DNA of 49,071 nucleotides from Streptococcus suis (GTDB lineage: Bacteria; Bacillota; Bacilli; Lactobacillales; Streptococcaceae). The position numbers and the translations under genes are program-made. The notes beneath the pieces were generated by a model. That model saw only the letters and a program-made list of their open reading frames with translations, was not told where the DNA came from and made no database searches. Positions 1 to 8,323 of the stretch are shown here, one piece after another. Numbering within the stretch: position 1 is the first letter of the stretch; each line of letters opens with the position of its first letter. The stretch covers positions 1-49,071 of the forward strand of contig NZ_POPB01000400.1 of the NCBI RefSeq assembly GCF_002964045.1, read 5' to 3'.

Positions 1-71
1 AGAAGGCCTTTTTATTTTGTCCAGATGAGGTGGTTTAAGCACCAAAACAGCTATTTTTCCCTAAAAACAGT

Positions 72-103
72 AAAAAAGACAAACACCAAAACGATGTTTG
101 TCT
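72..103 (-). terminator. Rho-independent terminator of the CDF-like gene
   Basis: A perfect 9-bp stem (AGACAAACA at 77-85, TGTTTGTCT at 95-103) has a 9-base loop. Read on the minus strand it is followed by a run of T (72-76). It lies just after the stop of the minus-strand gene starting at 1056, so it should end that transcript. Confidence 0.75.
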
Positions 104-111
104 GCAATCTG

Positions 112-141
112 AAATCTCGGCTTATAAGGCCGAGATTTTTT
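112..141 (+). terminator. Terminator for a gene left of the window
   Basis: A 10-bp stem (112-121 with 129-138, AAATCTCGGC and its complement) is followed on the plus strand by further T residues. It faces the minus-strand terminator at 72-103 and probably ends a plus-strand transcript entering from outside the window. Confidence 0.6.
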
Positions 142-159
142 GCTGCGTAATCGAAAATT

Positions 160-1056
160 CTAGAGAGTGTATTCCACGGTAATGTACTCATGGTGCTGTT
201 TGAGCGTATCAAGGATATGGGGTTTCTTGGCTACAAGTTGCCTCATGATGTCATGTTCCAGTTCATGAAGGTGAATTTTTATTTTTACTTGCATACCTTG
301 CTTATAGATATGAATATCCATGTCCTCTGTTTCCTCTAGGTACTGTTCAAGAATATCATATAAACATTCTTGAATTTCCGGAAGATGTACGGTTCCATGT
401 GCTAGTTCTGTAAAGGAAGATATCAGTTGAAAGAGCGGTTCTTTGAAAGAAATGATTGCAAGGGCAACGGTCACAAAAAAATCACCTGTATAATGCAGAA
501 AATCCAGAGGGCTCTTGTTAGGGATAAAAGCTACAAATAGAAAGGCTACCCCAATGGTCGCTGAAATCAGACCATCAATCAGGTTGCCCTTGGCCTCGGC
601 GGCGATGATGGTCGAAATATTGCCGATTTTTTGATTCATATAGCGATTGTAGGCATAAAGACCAAAACAGACAAAGAGCATTATACTGGTGTAGGGGATA
701 ACAGGTCCAGTGGTCATCTTGTGTGCAACGCCATGGACAAAGTAAGCAAAGGCGGTTGCGGCTGTTTCAAGAACAGCAAAAACAAGCAGGAGTAAGGTAG
801 CCAAGGATTTCATAATGGCATAGAGTGGTTCAAGAAAGTGAAGTCCTTGAGGAAAGGTTGCTGTTTTTCGGTGGCTATTTTTGGAAATATAGACAGCAAC
901 AATTGATGATACAAAAGCAATTAGGGAGAAGACACTGTCCAAGAGAAGGGCGTTTAAATCGGTCATAATGTAGACTGCGAGACCTGCCAAACCACTGAGC
1001 CCATTGACTAGGGCAGAGATGGTTAAAGAGCGCGCTTCAATTTTCTTTGGATCCAT
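160..1056 (-). CDS. Cation-diffusion-facilitator-like membrane protein
   Basis: 298 residues with the cation diffusion facilitator layout: about six N-terminal membrane segments (residues about 12-215), then a cytoplasmic C-terminal domain. Known CDF proteins exchange Zn, Fe or Mn for protons through an Asp/His site in TM2 and TM5. Here TM2 reads LLLDSVFSL (D40, then S44 where the second Asp is usual) and TM5 reads KGNLID (G157 where His/Asp is usual, then D161), so two of the four usual ligands appear to be missing. The start follows a good AGGAGG-type site (minus strand, about 1062-1070). It is monocistronic with its own terminator. The fold call is solid; metal transport activity is uncertain because of the altered site. 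Confidence 0.75.
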   Translation of the reverse strand: MDPKKIEARSLTISALVNGLSGLAGLAVYIMTDLNALLLDSVFSLIAFVSSIVAVYISKNSHRKTATFPQGLHFLEPLYAIMKSLATLLLLVFAVLETAATAFAYFVHGVAHKMTTGPVIPYTSIMLFVCFGLYAYNRYMNQKIGNISTIIAAEAKGNLIDGLISATIGVAFLFVAFIPNKSPLDFLHYTGDFFVTVALAIISFKEPLFQLISSFTELAHGTVHLPEIQECLYDILEQYLEETEDMDIHIYKQGMQVKIKIHLHELEHDIMRQLVAKKPHILDTLKQHHEYITVEYTL

Positions 1057-1154
1057 TTCATCTCCTCCTTAACTGGTTCTATATATTCAGTATACTATAT
1101 TTTGTAATCGGTTTCAAAAATCTTGCCTTAAAGAAAAAGAGGGTCTTCCCTCTT

Positions 1155-1985
1155 TTATGGTAAATCAATTTCCATGACAATCGGTGTGTGGTCTTGGCGG
1201 GCACCAGAATCAATCATGTCTGACTTGGTTACCTTATCAGCGATACGGTCGCTGACCAACCAGTAGTCAATTCTCCAGCCTGTGTTGTTGATTTTGCTGG
1301 TACGGCTACGTTGAGCCCACCAAGTATAGGCGTTGAGGACATCCCCATGTAAGTGGCGGAAGGTATCAGTAAATCCTTTAGCAAGTAGATTTGTAAATCC
1401 TTCCCGCTCTTCGTCTGTAAATCCTGGTGACTGGCGGTTGCTAGCCGGGTTGGCCAAGTCTATTTCCTTGTGGGCAACGTTGTAGTCACCTGTGGCTAGG
1501 ACTGGTTTTTGGCTGTCAAGCTGTGATAGGTATTCAGCATACTGAACGTCCCAGATTTGGCGGTCTGAGAGTCTCTTCAAGCCATCTCCAGCATTTGGCG
1601 TATAAACCTGGGTAACATAGAAGTCGTCAAACTCTAGCGTGATGATGCGTCCCTCAGAATCCATAGTAGTTGGCGCACCAATCTCTGGGAAAGTAATGGT
1701 CGGTGTCAGGTGGTTTTTATAGAGGAAGAGGGTACCAGCATAGCCCTTGCGTGCAGGCTCAACAGATGAACGCCAGGTATTTTCATAGCCAGGGAAGTAG
1801 CTTTCAAGGATTTCCAAGTGTTTTTTTGTCGGTCCCTTGTCAGAGAGTTTGGTTTCCTGAATGGCGATAATGTCAGCATCTTCAGCGACCAGCGTGTCAA
1901 TGACGGCGCGTGATAGGAGGGCGCGTGGGGATTCAGCTGTCAGAGCAGCATTGAGGGAATCAATGTTCCAAGAAATGAGTTTCAT
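1155..1985 (-). CDS. exoA: Exodeoxyribonuclease III / AP endonuclease
   Basis: 276 residues, normal length for the ExoIII (XthA/ExoA) branch of the EEP nuclease family. It cleaves DNA 5' to abasic sites and removes 3' blocks in base excision repair in the cytoplasm. Visible catalytic motifs, in order: N7 in LISWNIDS, E44 in IQETKLS, the QVYTPNAGD segment near 127-134, D167/N169 in GDYNVAHKEIDL, the DYWLVSD segment, and the C-terminal D265/H266 pair in DHTPIVMEIDLP. All key residues are present, so it should be active. Transcribed alone, divergent from the membrane protein gene at 2143. The start has an upstream AAAGGAA site. Confidence 0.95.
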   Translation of the reverse strand: MKLISWNIDSLNAALTAESPRALLSRAVIDTLVAEDADIIAIQETKLSDKGPTKKHLEILESYFPGYENTWRSSVEPARKGYAGTLFLYKNHLTPTITFPEIGAPTTMDSEGRIITLEFDDFYVTQVYTPNAGDGLKRLSDRQIWDVQYAEYLSQLDSQKPVLATGDYNVAHKEIDLANPASNRQSPGFTDEEREGFTNLLAKGFTDTFRHLHGDVLNAYTWWAQRSRTSKINNTGWRIDYWLVSDRIADKVTKSDMIDSGARQDHTPIVMEIDLP

Positions 1986-2081
1986 ATCGGTTCCTTTTCT
2001 AGTTTCTTACTGTTTTACATTATACCAAAAATCCCTTTTTCAAGCGAACAAGGGAATTTGAAAAAATTTTTCAATTTTTGT

Positions 2082-2107
2082 GTTACAGTATTAAAAGTAT
2101 GGTACAA
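2082..2107 (+). promoter_or_regulatory. Promoter of the 2143 membrane protein gene
   Basis: A TACAAT -10 box (2102-2107) is preceded by TGG, an extended -10. The -35 region (GTGTTA-like) is weak. The leader to the ATG at 2143 is about 30 bases. Confidence 0.55.
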
Positions 2108-2142
2108 TAGTAACAAAGAAATCTTTGTTTTCGGAGGTTGTT

Positions 2143-3798
2143 ATGAAAAGAAAATTGATTGGCTTTGCCTGGCTAGCTCTCATTCTAGAAATGCTAGTCT
2201 ATTACTGGTATCAGTTGCCGGCTATCAATGTCTTTAGTCTGGGTTTCTGGGTCTTTGTCTTGCAGTCAACAGCCCTGGCCTGGTTGATTTTGCTTTTTAG
2301 CAATCCAGCAGGACTTGTTCAACAAGCGACCAAAGTCACTGGTCGACAACGTCAGGTGACAACCTACAATATCAATCCTAAACTGCCTGCCTTTCTTAGT
2401 TGGACTGGTCGCCTCTGGCTCTTGGTGGTTCTTGCCTTGGTTGGACTGGGGATTTTCAACTCACCTATCTTTCGGGCTAAAGATTATGCGGCGGTCATTT
2501 CAGTAACGGATGCGGATTTCAAGTCGGATTTCCCAGAAACAGATATTTCCAAGCTGGCCCTTTTAGACCGTGCTTCGGCTGAGAAAATCGGTGATACCTA
2601 TCTGGGCACCATCGACAAGGTTTCCCAGTTCGGTATTTCAGATGATTACCGTCAGATTACCATCGGTCAGCAGCCTTTCCGTGTGTCGCCCTTGGAGTAT
2701 AAGTCTTTTTGGAAATGGCTGAGCAACCATCAAGACGGGATTGGCTACTATGTGAAGGTCAATCAGACAACAGGGAAAGCAGAGCTTGCCAAGCTGAGCA
2801 AGTCCATGCATTACTCAGATTCCGAGTATTTGTTCAATGACACCCTGCGTCATCTCCGTCTGCAATACCCAACAACCATTTTTGGAAAACCGTCCTTTGA
2901 AGTGGATGATGAGGGCAATCCTTACTATATCGCAACCACCTATCAGCCAAAATTTGGTCTGTCTTCCAATGACCCGACAGGTGCCATTGTCTTGGATGCA
3001 GTGACTGGCGAGAGCAAGGAGTATAGTCTGGCAGAAATTCCTGAATGGGTGGACCGTGTCTACTCGGCTAGCAATGTTATCAGCCGTGTTGATGACCACT
3101 ATACCTATCAAAATGGCTTCTGGAATACCATTTTCAGCCAAACAGGTGTCAAACACACAACTGACAGCTATAACTATATTTCCATCGGTTCTGATATTTA
3201 CCTCTATACAGGCATTACCTCAGCTACAGCTGATTCATCCAACCTTGGTTTTATTCTGGTCAATATGAGGACCCGTGAAATCACCAACTACAAACTAGCT
3301 TCTGCGACAGAAACGGCAGCTCAAGAATCCGCCGAAGGAGAGGTACAGGAAAAAGGCTATCAAGCAACTGCTCCAAGTCTGGTCAAATTGGCAGACACGG
3401 CCTACTATCTGGTCTCTCTCAAAGATGATGCTGGTCTAGTCAAATCCTATGCATTGGTCGATGCGGAAGATTACCAACAAGTGACTGTCAACAATGACGT
3501 TGCCAACCTGATTTCTCAGGTAACTGGAAGAGATGCCACAAGTCTAGCTGGTCTAAGTACCAATGAATCTGGGGAAGTTGAAGAAGCTGAGGTCATTTCT
3601 GGTAAGGTAGAAGCCTTGGCCAGCCAGATGATTGCCGGTTCGACAGTCTACTATATCCAATCAGAAGGCCAGATTTACAAGGTTAAGGCAACAGAAGATA
3701 GTACAGACAAGTTGCCATTTATCAAGGTAGGAGATAGCTTTACAGGTCAATTGGATAAGAACAATTACCTAAAAAATATCACCCTTAGCCAAGAATAA
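2143..3798 (+). CDS. Conserved membrane-anchored protein, unknown function
   Basis: 551 residues. An upstream in-frame ATG exists at 2125, but the ATG at 2143 has GGAGG (2133-2137) at proper spacing and is preferred. Three hydrophobic segments are visible (residues about 6-20, 30-55 and 90-110), followed by a long extracytoplasmic-looking region rich in Tyr, Ser, Thr and Asp with repeated short beta-strand-like patterns, for example two GSDIYLYTG/GSTVYYIQ-type stretches. No catalytic motif was recognised. The architecture suggests a surface or envelope protein anchored at its N terminus. It is monocistronic, with its own promoter and a terminator just after the stop. I do not recognise a named family with confidence. 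Confidence 0.7.
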   Translation: MKRKLIGFAWLALILEMLVYYWYQLPAINVFSLGFWVFVLQSTALAWLILLFSNPAGLVQQATKVTGRQRQVTTYNINPKLPAFLSWTGRLWLLVVLALVGLGIFNSPIFRAKDYAAVISVTDADFKSDFPETDISKLALLDRASAEKIGDTYLGTIDKVSQFGISDDYRQITIGQQPFRVSPLEYKSFWKWLSNHQDGIGYYVKVNQTTGKAELAKLSKSMHYSDSEYLFNDTLRHLRLQYPTTIFGKPSFEVDDEGNPYYIATTYQPKFGLSSNDPTGAIVLDAVTGESKEYSLAEIPEWVDRVYSASNVISRVDDHYTYQNGFWNTIFSQTGVKHTTDSYNYISIGSDIYLYTGITSATADSSNLGFILVNMRTREITNYKLASATETAAQESAEGEVQEKGYQATAPSLVKLADTAYYLVSLKDDAGLVKSYALVDAEDYQQVTVNNDVANLISQVTGRDATSLAGLSTNESGEVEEAEVISGKVEALASQMIAGSTVYYIQSEGQIYKVKATEDSTDKLPFIKVGDSFTGQLDKNNYLKNITLSQE

Positions 3799-3803
3799 GA
3801 AAC

Positions 3804-3841
3804 AAGAGCAGGACTTGTCCCAGGGGCACCCTGTTCTTTTC
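3804..3841 (+). terminator. Terminator after the 2143 gene
   Basis: AAGAGCAGG (3804-3812) pairs with CCTGTTCTT (3830-3838, one G-U wobble) and is followed by T residues. Confidence 0.7.
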
Positions 3842-3854
3842 TTTGCCATATCTC

Positions 3855-3883
3855 GTGCCAAATTTTGTTGGATGATGTATAAT
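3855..3883 (+). promoter_or_regulatory. Promoter of the APC permease gene
   Basis: Consensus TATAAT (3878-3883) with a weak -35 at about 3855-3860. The leader of about 90 bases contains two possible small hairpins (GGATGT/ACATCC and CCGTT/AACGG). No known riboswitch class was recognised in it. Confidence 0.55.
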
Positions 3884-3979
3884 GATACGGTGTGTTATTG
3901 TTTGAATGGATGTTTCAGAGTATTGATACGAACGACATCCGTTTTCAATGACAATCTAACGGAATAGAGGAAGGAATTT

Positions 3980-5368
3980 ATGAATATTTTTAGGAAAAAA
4001 CAGTCAGTGTCTCGCAGTAGTCAGATGCGACGGCATTTGGGGCTTGTTGATTTGATATTTTTAGGAATTGGTTCTATGGTTGGGACAGGTATTTTTACAG
4101 TGACTGGTCTAGCAGCTGCGCAATATGCAGGTCCTGCACTTGTTATCTCCATTGTTATCGCAGCGATTTCAGTTGGTTTAACTGCCTTGTTTTATGCTGA
4201 ATTTGCATCTCGGATTCCTACCAACGGTGGCGCTTATGGCTATCTATACGCCGTATTTGGTGAATTTCCTGCATGGTTAGCAGGTTGGCTGACCATAATG
4301 GAATTTTTAACAGCGGTGTCTAGTGTGGCTTCAGGCTGGGGAGCCTATCTAAAAGGGCTGCTGGCTCATTTTGGAATTACTTTACCAACTGCCTTAAATG
4401 GGACTTTCAATCCAGCAGCAGGAACCTATATCGACCTTTTACCAGTCTTGGTCTTGATTTTTGTAATCGGGGTTGTTCTGTTGAACTCAAAAGCAGCCCT
4501 GCGTTTTAACTCGGCATTGGTTGTCTTGAAATTCTCTGCCTTGGCTTTGTTTATTGTAGCTGGTATTTTCTTTATCAAACCAGAAAACTGGTCTAACTTT
4601 GCTCCGTTTGGTTTTGGAGCTATCTATGGTGGACAGGCAGGGATTATGGCAGGTGCTTCCCTGATGTTCTTTGCCTTTCTTGGTTTTGAGTCTATTTCCT
4701 TGGCGATTGACGAAGTGAAAAGCCCTGAGAAAAATGTACCCAAGGGCATCGTTTTGTCCCTTTCTATCGTAACTGTTCTCTACATTGTCGTGACCCTGGT
4801 TTTGACAGGAATGGTTCACTATAGCAAACTCAATGTAGCGGATGCAGTTGCCTTCGCCCTACGTGAAGTTGGTTTGGGCTGGGCTGCAAGTTATATTTCC
4901 GTCGTGGCTATTTTGACCTTGATTACGGTATGTATTTCGATGACCTATGCCTTGTCTCGAATGGTTTACTCTATCAGTCGTGACGGACTGTTACCCAAAT
5001 CACTGAGCCAATTGACTACGACTAGCAAGGTTCCTAAAAATGCAACCATTCTAGTTGGTATCTTTGCGGCAATCTGTGCAGGTATTTTTCCCTTGGCTAG
5101 CATTGCCAGCTTCCTCAATATTTGTACACTTGCCTATCTGGTACTGCTGGCGTTAGGTATTATTCGTCTACGTCAGGTTGATGGTCTGCCAAAAGAAGGG
5201 CAATTCAAAACGCCATTTGTACCAATCTTGCCAATTCTTTCTATTATTATCTGTCTGTCCTTTATGTTCCAATACAGTCTAGATACTTGGCTTGCCTTTG
5301 GTATTGCGCTGGTAGTTGGAACGGTGATTTACATTTTCTATGGCTATCGTCATTCTGAAGTGAAATAG
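3980..5368 (+). CDS. APC-family amino acid permease (CAT/YfnA-like)
   Basis: 462 residues with about 12 membrane segments across nearly its full length. The N terminus has the APC signature GIGSMVGTGIF (near 31-41), where the unwound TM1 Gly motif binds the amino-acid backbone. A second conserved block lies in the segment GFESISLAIDEVKSPEKN(V)P near 236-253, typical of the cationic amino acid transporter branch. It should import amino acids by H+ symport or exchange; the substrate cannot be told from sequence. The start has an AGGAAGG site. Monocistronic between two terminators. Confidence 0.88.
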   Translation: MNIFRKKQSVSRSSQMRRHLGLVDLIFLGIGSMVGTGIFTVTGLAAAQYAGPALVISIVIAAISVGLTALFYAEFASRIPTNGGAYGYLYAVFGEFPAWLAGWLTIMEFLTAVSSVASGWGAYLKGLLAHFGITLPTALNGTFNPAAGTYIDLLPVLVLIFVIGVVLLNSKAALRFNSALVVLKFSALALFIVAGIFFIKPENWSNFAPFGFGAIYGGQAGIMAGASLMFFAFLGFESISLAIDEVKSPEKNVPKGIVLSLSIVTVLYIVVTLVLTGMVHYSKLNVADAVAFALREVGLGWAASYISVVAILTLITVCISMTYALSRMVYSISRDGLLPKSLSQLTTTSKVPKNATILVGIFAAICAGIFPLASIASFLNICTLAYLVLLALGIIRLRQVDGLPKEGQFKTPFVPILPILSIIICLSFMFQYSLDTWLAFGIALVVGTVIYIFYGYRHSEVK

Positions 5369-5373
5369 GTTTC

Positions 5374-5402
5374 ATCCCTTCGTCATTTGAAGGGATTTTT
5401 TC
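5374..5402 (+). terminator. Terminator after the APC permease gene
   Basis: ATCCCTTC (5374-5381) pairs with GAAGGGAT (5389-5396), followed by a T run. Confidence 0.85.
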
Positions 5403-5445
5403 TACAATTTTATATAATTAGTGGTATAAATTGATGAAAAAGTAG

Positions 5446-5451
5446 TATAAT
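5446..5451 (+). promoter_or_regulatory. -10 box before the first DUF975 gene
   Basis: Consensus TATAAT at 5446-5451, about 33 bases before the start codon at 5484. No good -35 box was seen. Confidence 0.5.
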
Positions 5452-5483
5452 ATATGTAATAATTGGAGAAAGGAGTTTTGGCC

Positions 5484-6365
5484 ATGTCTAATAGTGATAT
5501 TCGTGCAAAGGCCTCTCTTATTCGTGAGAATACTGAGGGGATGTTGGCCTTGTTTATGGCTCCGGTCTTGATTTCGTTTTTGTCAGGATTGGCTGAGCTA
5601 AGCTTGAAGCAATTTTGGGGACATGCTAGTTTTGTCTTTTGGGGATCTACCATTGTGAAAGACGGTGTGACTTTTACTCAAAACTATATTTCTGTTGGTC
5701 CGTCAGTCATTTTTGATTTATTTGCCCAGTGTTTGATTGTTACAGCTTGCTTTCAGTTGCTTGGACTTGTGAGAAGAAGGCGTGACAAGGTTAGTTTCAA
5801 GGAGTGTTTTAGTCTCCTGGATGGAAAGAATTTTTTGCCAGTCCTGCTAACGACCATGTTGAAAATGGTGGTTCTTTATGTAGCCGGCTTTCCAGCTGTT
5901 ATTGGCTCAGCACTGCTTAGTATTTCATTCTTCAGTACAATTGTCATTATTGGTGCACCCATAGGCTATCAGCCTGATTTTTCTGGTTTTTTTGGCTCTT
6001 CCTATTTTCAAATGGGAGTTGTATTGATACTGATTGGCTTGATTTGTAAGCTATTCGTAGATTATGGACTCTGTCAGGTTCATTTTCTGCTCTACGATCA
6101 TCTGGAAAATCACACCTATTCTTCCCCTTTCAAATTGTTCAAACAAAGCTGGCAATTGATGAAGGGCAACAAGTGGCGTCGTTTCATGCTTGACTTGTCA
6201 TTTATTGGCTGGTTTATCGGTATTTTACTGACTTTTGGTTTGTTGGCCTTGTATGTTTATCCATATTATTGGACCTGCCAAGCCCTGTTTTATGAAGATT
6301 TAATTGTTAAAAATCCATTGAAATGGACAAAAACGAGTTCTGTATATTCTTCATCAGTGATATAA
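5484..6365 (+). CDS. DUF975 family integral membrane protein, copy 1
   Basis: 293 residues. A TTG at 5463 is in frame, but the ATG at 5484 has AAAGGAG (5469-5475) 8 bases upstream and is the likely start. About five to six membrane segments. The C-terminal block RRFMLDLSFIGWFIG followed by VYPYYWTCQALFYEDL is the DUF975 signature as I know it from streptococcal and lactococcal proteins. The function is not established. The next gene is a paralogue with the same layout. It has its own promoter and terminator, so the two copies can be expressed separately. Confidence 0.8.
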   Translation: MSNSDIRAKASLIRENTEGMLALFMAPVLISFLSGLAELSLKQFWGHASFVFWGSTIVKDGVTFTQNYISVGPSVIFDLFAQCLIVTACFQLLGLVRRRRDKVSFKECFSLLDGKNFLPVLLTTMLKMVVLYVAGFPAVIGSALLSISFFSTIVIIGAPIGYQPDFSGFFGSSYFQMGVVLILIGLICKLFVDYGLCQVHFLLYDHLENHTYSSPFKLFKQSWQLMKGNKWRRFMLDLSFIGWFIGILLTFGLLALYVYPYYWTCQALFYEDLIVKNPLKWTKTSSVYSSSVI

Positions 6366-6373
6366 AATGTTTT

Positions 6374-6406
6374 AGTTCAATTTCAGTCGAGATTGAACTT
6401 TTTTTT
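6374..6406 (+). terminator. Terminator between the DUF975 genes
   Basis: AGTTCAAT (6374-6381) pairs with ATTGAACT (6392-6399), followed by eight T. Confidence 0.85.
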
Positions 6407-6439
6407 ATAGGAATCATGGAAAGCGTGTTCACAAAGTGG

Positions 6440-6445
6440 TATAAT
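6440..6445 (+). promoter_or_regulatory. -10 box before the second DUF975 gene
   Basis: TATAAT at 6440-6445 preceded by TGG (extended -10), about 35 bases before the ATG at 6481. Confidence 0.55.
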
Positions 6446-6480
6446 GTATAATAAGTTAAGTTCTGGGAGGAAAAAAGTCC

Positions 6481-7317
6481 ATGTCTAGAAAGGAATTGAT
6501 TGAGCAGGCAGCTATTTTTAGGGAGCATACCAAGGGGATGACCCTGGCCTTTTTACCATTACTTTGTACCCTCGTTTTATATACCATTTATCAACTCGTG
6601 TATTTCGTGAATTCTATATTGAAAATCAAAGAAGACAGTGGGCTAGTTTTAGAAAGACTGCACCAGCTATTTTCAACTTCAATGGTCATGACAATTTTTA
6701 CGACATTAATCTATTGTCTTCTGATTGGTATGGTGAGTTTTTATTTACTACAATTGATTAGAGGGGACAGAGTGAGATTATTCTTTAAAGATAGTTTTTC
6801 TCTTTTTATGAGTGAATGGAATAAACCGATTTTACAAACCTTGCTTAGCCATTATTGTTTACATTTTGTAACAGGTCTCCCTATTCTCTTCGGTTTTACT
6901 CATTTTATGCAAGGTCTCATCATGGCTAGTCTAATGATTCTCTCACCAGGGGCAATGGCAGAGCTGGCTCAATTTGAGCCTAAAAATATGATTGATCTTG
7001 GATTATCCGTTTTTCTATTTGGCTTCCTTCTTTATCTGGCTGTCTATTATACTTATTCACAGACTATTTATATCTTGTTTGACCAATTAGATAATGCAAG
7101 CTTTACCAGTCCGATTCCTATTTTGAGGGAAAGTCGGTTGCTTATGCTTGGTAACTATATTAAAAGAATTCGATTGGATTTAGCTTTTATAGGTTGGTTT
7201 GTTGGATGTTGGTTAACTCTAAATCTCCTTTCAATCTATGTATTACCATACTACCAAACTTGTAAGGCTCTATTTTATGAAGAAATAAAAAACGAAAGAC
7301 TGTCAGCTAGTGAATAG
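6481..7317 (+). CDS. DUF975 family integral membrane protein, copy 2
   Basis: 278 residues, a paralogue of the gene at 5484. Both begin with a short basic N terminus and an IREHT/IRENT-like segment (FREHTKGM here, IRENTEGM there) and both end in LDLAFIGWFVG and a PYYQTCKALFYEE motif. Divergence in the middle is large, so the duplication is old. ATG with GGGAGGAAAAAAG upstream. About six membrane segments; function unknown. The stop codon lies inside the bidirectional terminator that follows. Confidence 0.8.
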   Translation: MSRKELIEQAAIFREHTKGMTLAFLPLLCTLVLYTIYQLVYFVNSILKIKEDSGLVLERLHQLFSTSMVMTIFTTLIYCLLIGMVSFYLLQLIRGDRVRLFFKDSFSLFMSEWNKPILQTLLSHYCLHFVTGLPILFGFTHFMQGLIMASLMILSPGAMAELAQFEPKNMIDLGLSVFLFGFLLYLAVYYTYSQTIYILFDQLDNASFTSPIPILRESRLLMLGNYIKRIRLDLAFIGWFVGCWLTLNLLSIYVLPYYQTCKALFYEEIKNERLSASE

Positions 7318-7332
7318 CTGACAGTCTTTCTT
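7294..7332. terminator. Bidirectional terminator between convergent genes
   Basis: A 16-bp perfect stem (7294-7309 with 7315-7330) with a 5-base loop. It overlaps the last codons and stop of the DUF975 gene and lies just before the stop of the minus-strand CPBP gene. T-rich sequence lies on one side and A-rich on the other, so it can serve both strands. Confidence 0.85.
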
Positions 7333-7334
7333 CA

Positions 7335-8210
7335 TTATTGAGCTGTATTTTTATTTTTAAAGTAGAGGTCGTAAATCAACCAAGCAATCATGAAACCTTG
7401 AACGATTAGACTGATAATAGAACCTTCTACACCGAACACACCACCTGACAACCAATCTGGGCCAGATGTGTTTACGGCGATAAAGGCCTGGCCTGCCTGA
7501 CTTCCACTGACAGGAAAGGCAAAGACATTTCCTTGGAAGCAGTTCCATGCGGCGTGGATGCCACTGATGACCCAGAGATTGCCAGTTTTTAACATTACTA
7601 GGCAGGCTAGAATGGCAAAGAGTGTCAAGTCAAGAAGAGGGATGAGGGAAATGCCGTCATTACCAAGATGGAGAAAGGTAAAGAAGAGGGAAGAAACCAG
7701 AATACCGACAGGAATATTATGTTTGGCAGAAAGGGATGAAAACATCCAACCACGAGTAAGCAATTCTTCGGTCGTACCTTGCACAGACCAGGCTAAAACT
7801 AATACAAGAAATTCACCGAATAATTGGGGCGAAAACTGAACAGATGAAATCCGAATTGCCCCAAAGCCCCACATAAGTAGAACGCAGGTTATCAACATAG
7901 CTGCACCAATTCCCCATCCAAGTATGAAGTCTTTGAAGGCTCCTTTTTTTGTCATCCCAAGCCCAAGCCAAGGACTTTTTTCTACGAATCTTGCCCAGAG
8001 TATGATGGTAAGACTGATGAAGGCAAAGGCCAATAATTCAAGACTGAGTGTCACAAAGGCATTATCTATGAAAATGAAAAATAAGGGCATAAAGGCAAAG
8101 TAGCCAACTGTTTCAGCTACTGCCATCAAGACCAGTGCGGTAATAGGCGATAGGATAAAATTGAGATTAAAGCGTGATTTGGCTTTTTCTGAAATGAATG
8201 CTGTTTTCAT
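7335..8210 (-). CDS. CPBP family intramembrane glutamic endopeptidase
   Basis: 291 residues, about eight membrane segments. The three CPBP (Abi/CAAX-protease) motifs are present: EExxxR at E148/E149/R153 in TTEELLTRGW, FxxxH ending at H181 (FFTFLH), and HxxxN at H219/N223 (HAAWN). Members cleave within membranes; some bacterial ones give self-immunity to bacteriocins. No bacteriocin gene is next to it. Start ATG with AGGAG upstream on the minus strand. Monocistronic, divergent from the DUF3885 gene. Confidence 0.88.
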   Translation of the reverse strand: MKTAFISEKAKSRFNLNFILSPITALVLMAVAETVGYFAFMPLFFIFIDNAFVTLSLELLAFAFISLTIILWARFVEKSPWLGLGMTKKGAFKDFILGWGIGAAMLITCVLLMWGFGAIRISSVQFSPQLFGEFLVLVLAWSVQGTTEELLTRGWMFSSLSAKHNIPVGILVSSLFFTFLHLGNDGISLIPLLDLTLFAILACLVMLKTGNLWVISGIHAAWNCFQGNVFAFPVSGSQAGQAFIAVNTSGPDWLSGGVFGVEGSIISLIVQGFMIAWLIYDLYFKNKNTAQ

Positions 8211-8265
8211 ATTTTTCTCCTAGTTTGTATTTAGTACCAGTCTATCATATTTTCCTATGGAAAAC

Positions 8266-8295
8266 TAGACATCATTTTGATAAGCGTGATATAAT
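8266..8295 (+). promoter_or_regulatory. Promoter of the DUF3885 gene
   Basis: TAGACA (8266-8271), 18-base spacer, TATAAT (8290-8295). The leader is about 22 bases with GAAGGAG at 8310-8316. Confidence 0.65.
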
Positions 8296-8323
8296 GATAC
8301 AAAAGTATAGAAGGAGATACATC

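Noticed and set aside
3884..3979. Riboswitch in the APC permease leader
   Set aside because: Two small hairpins only; no known riboswitch core motif or terminator alternative was recognised.
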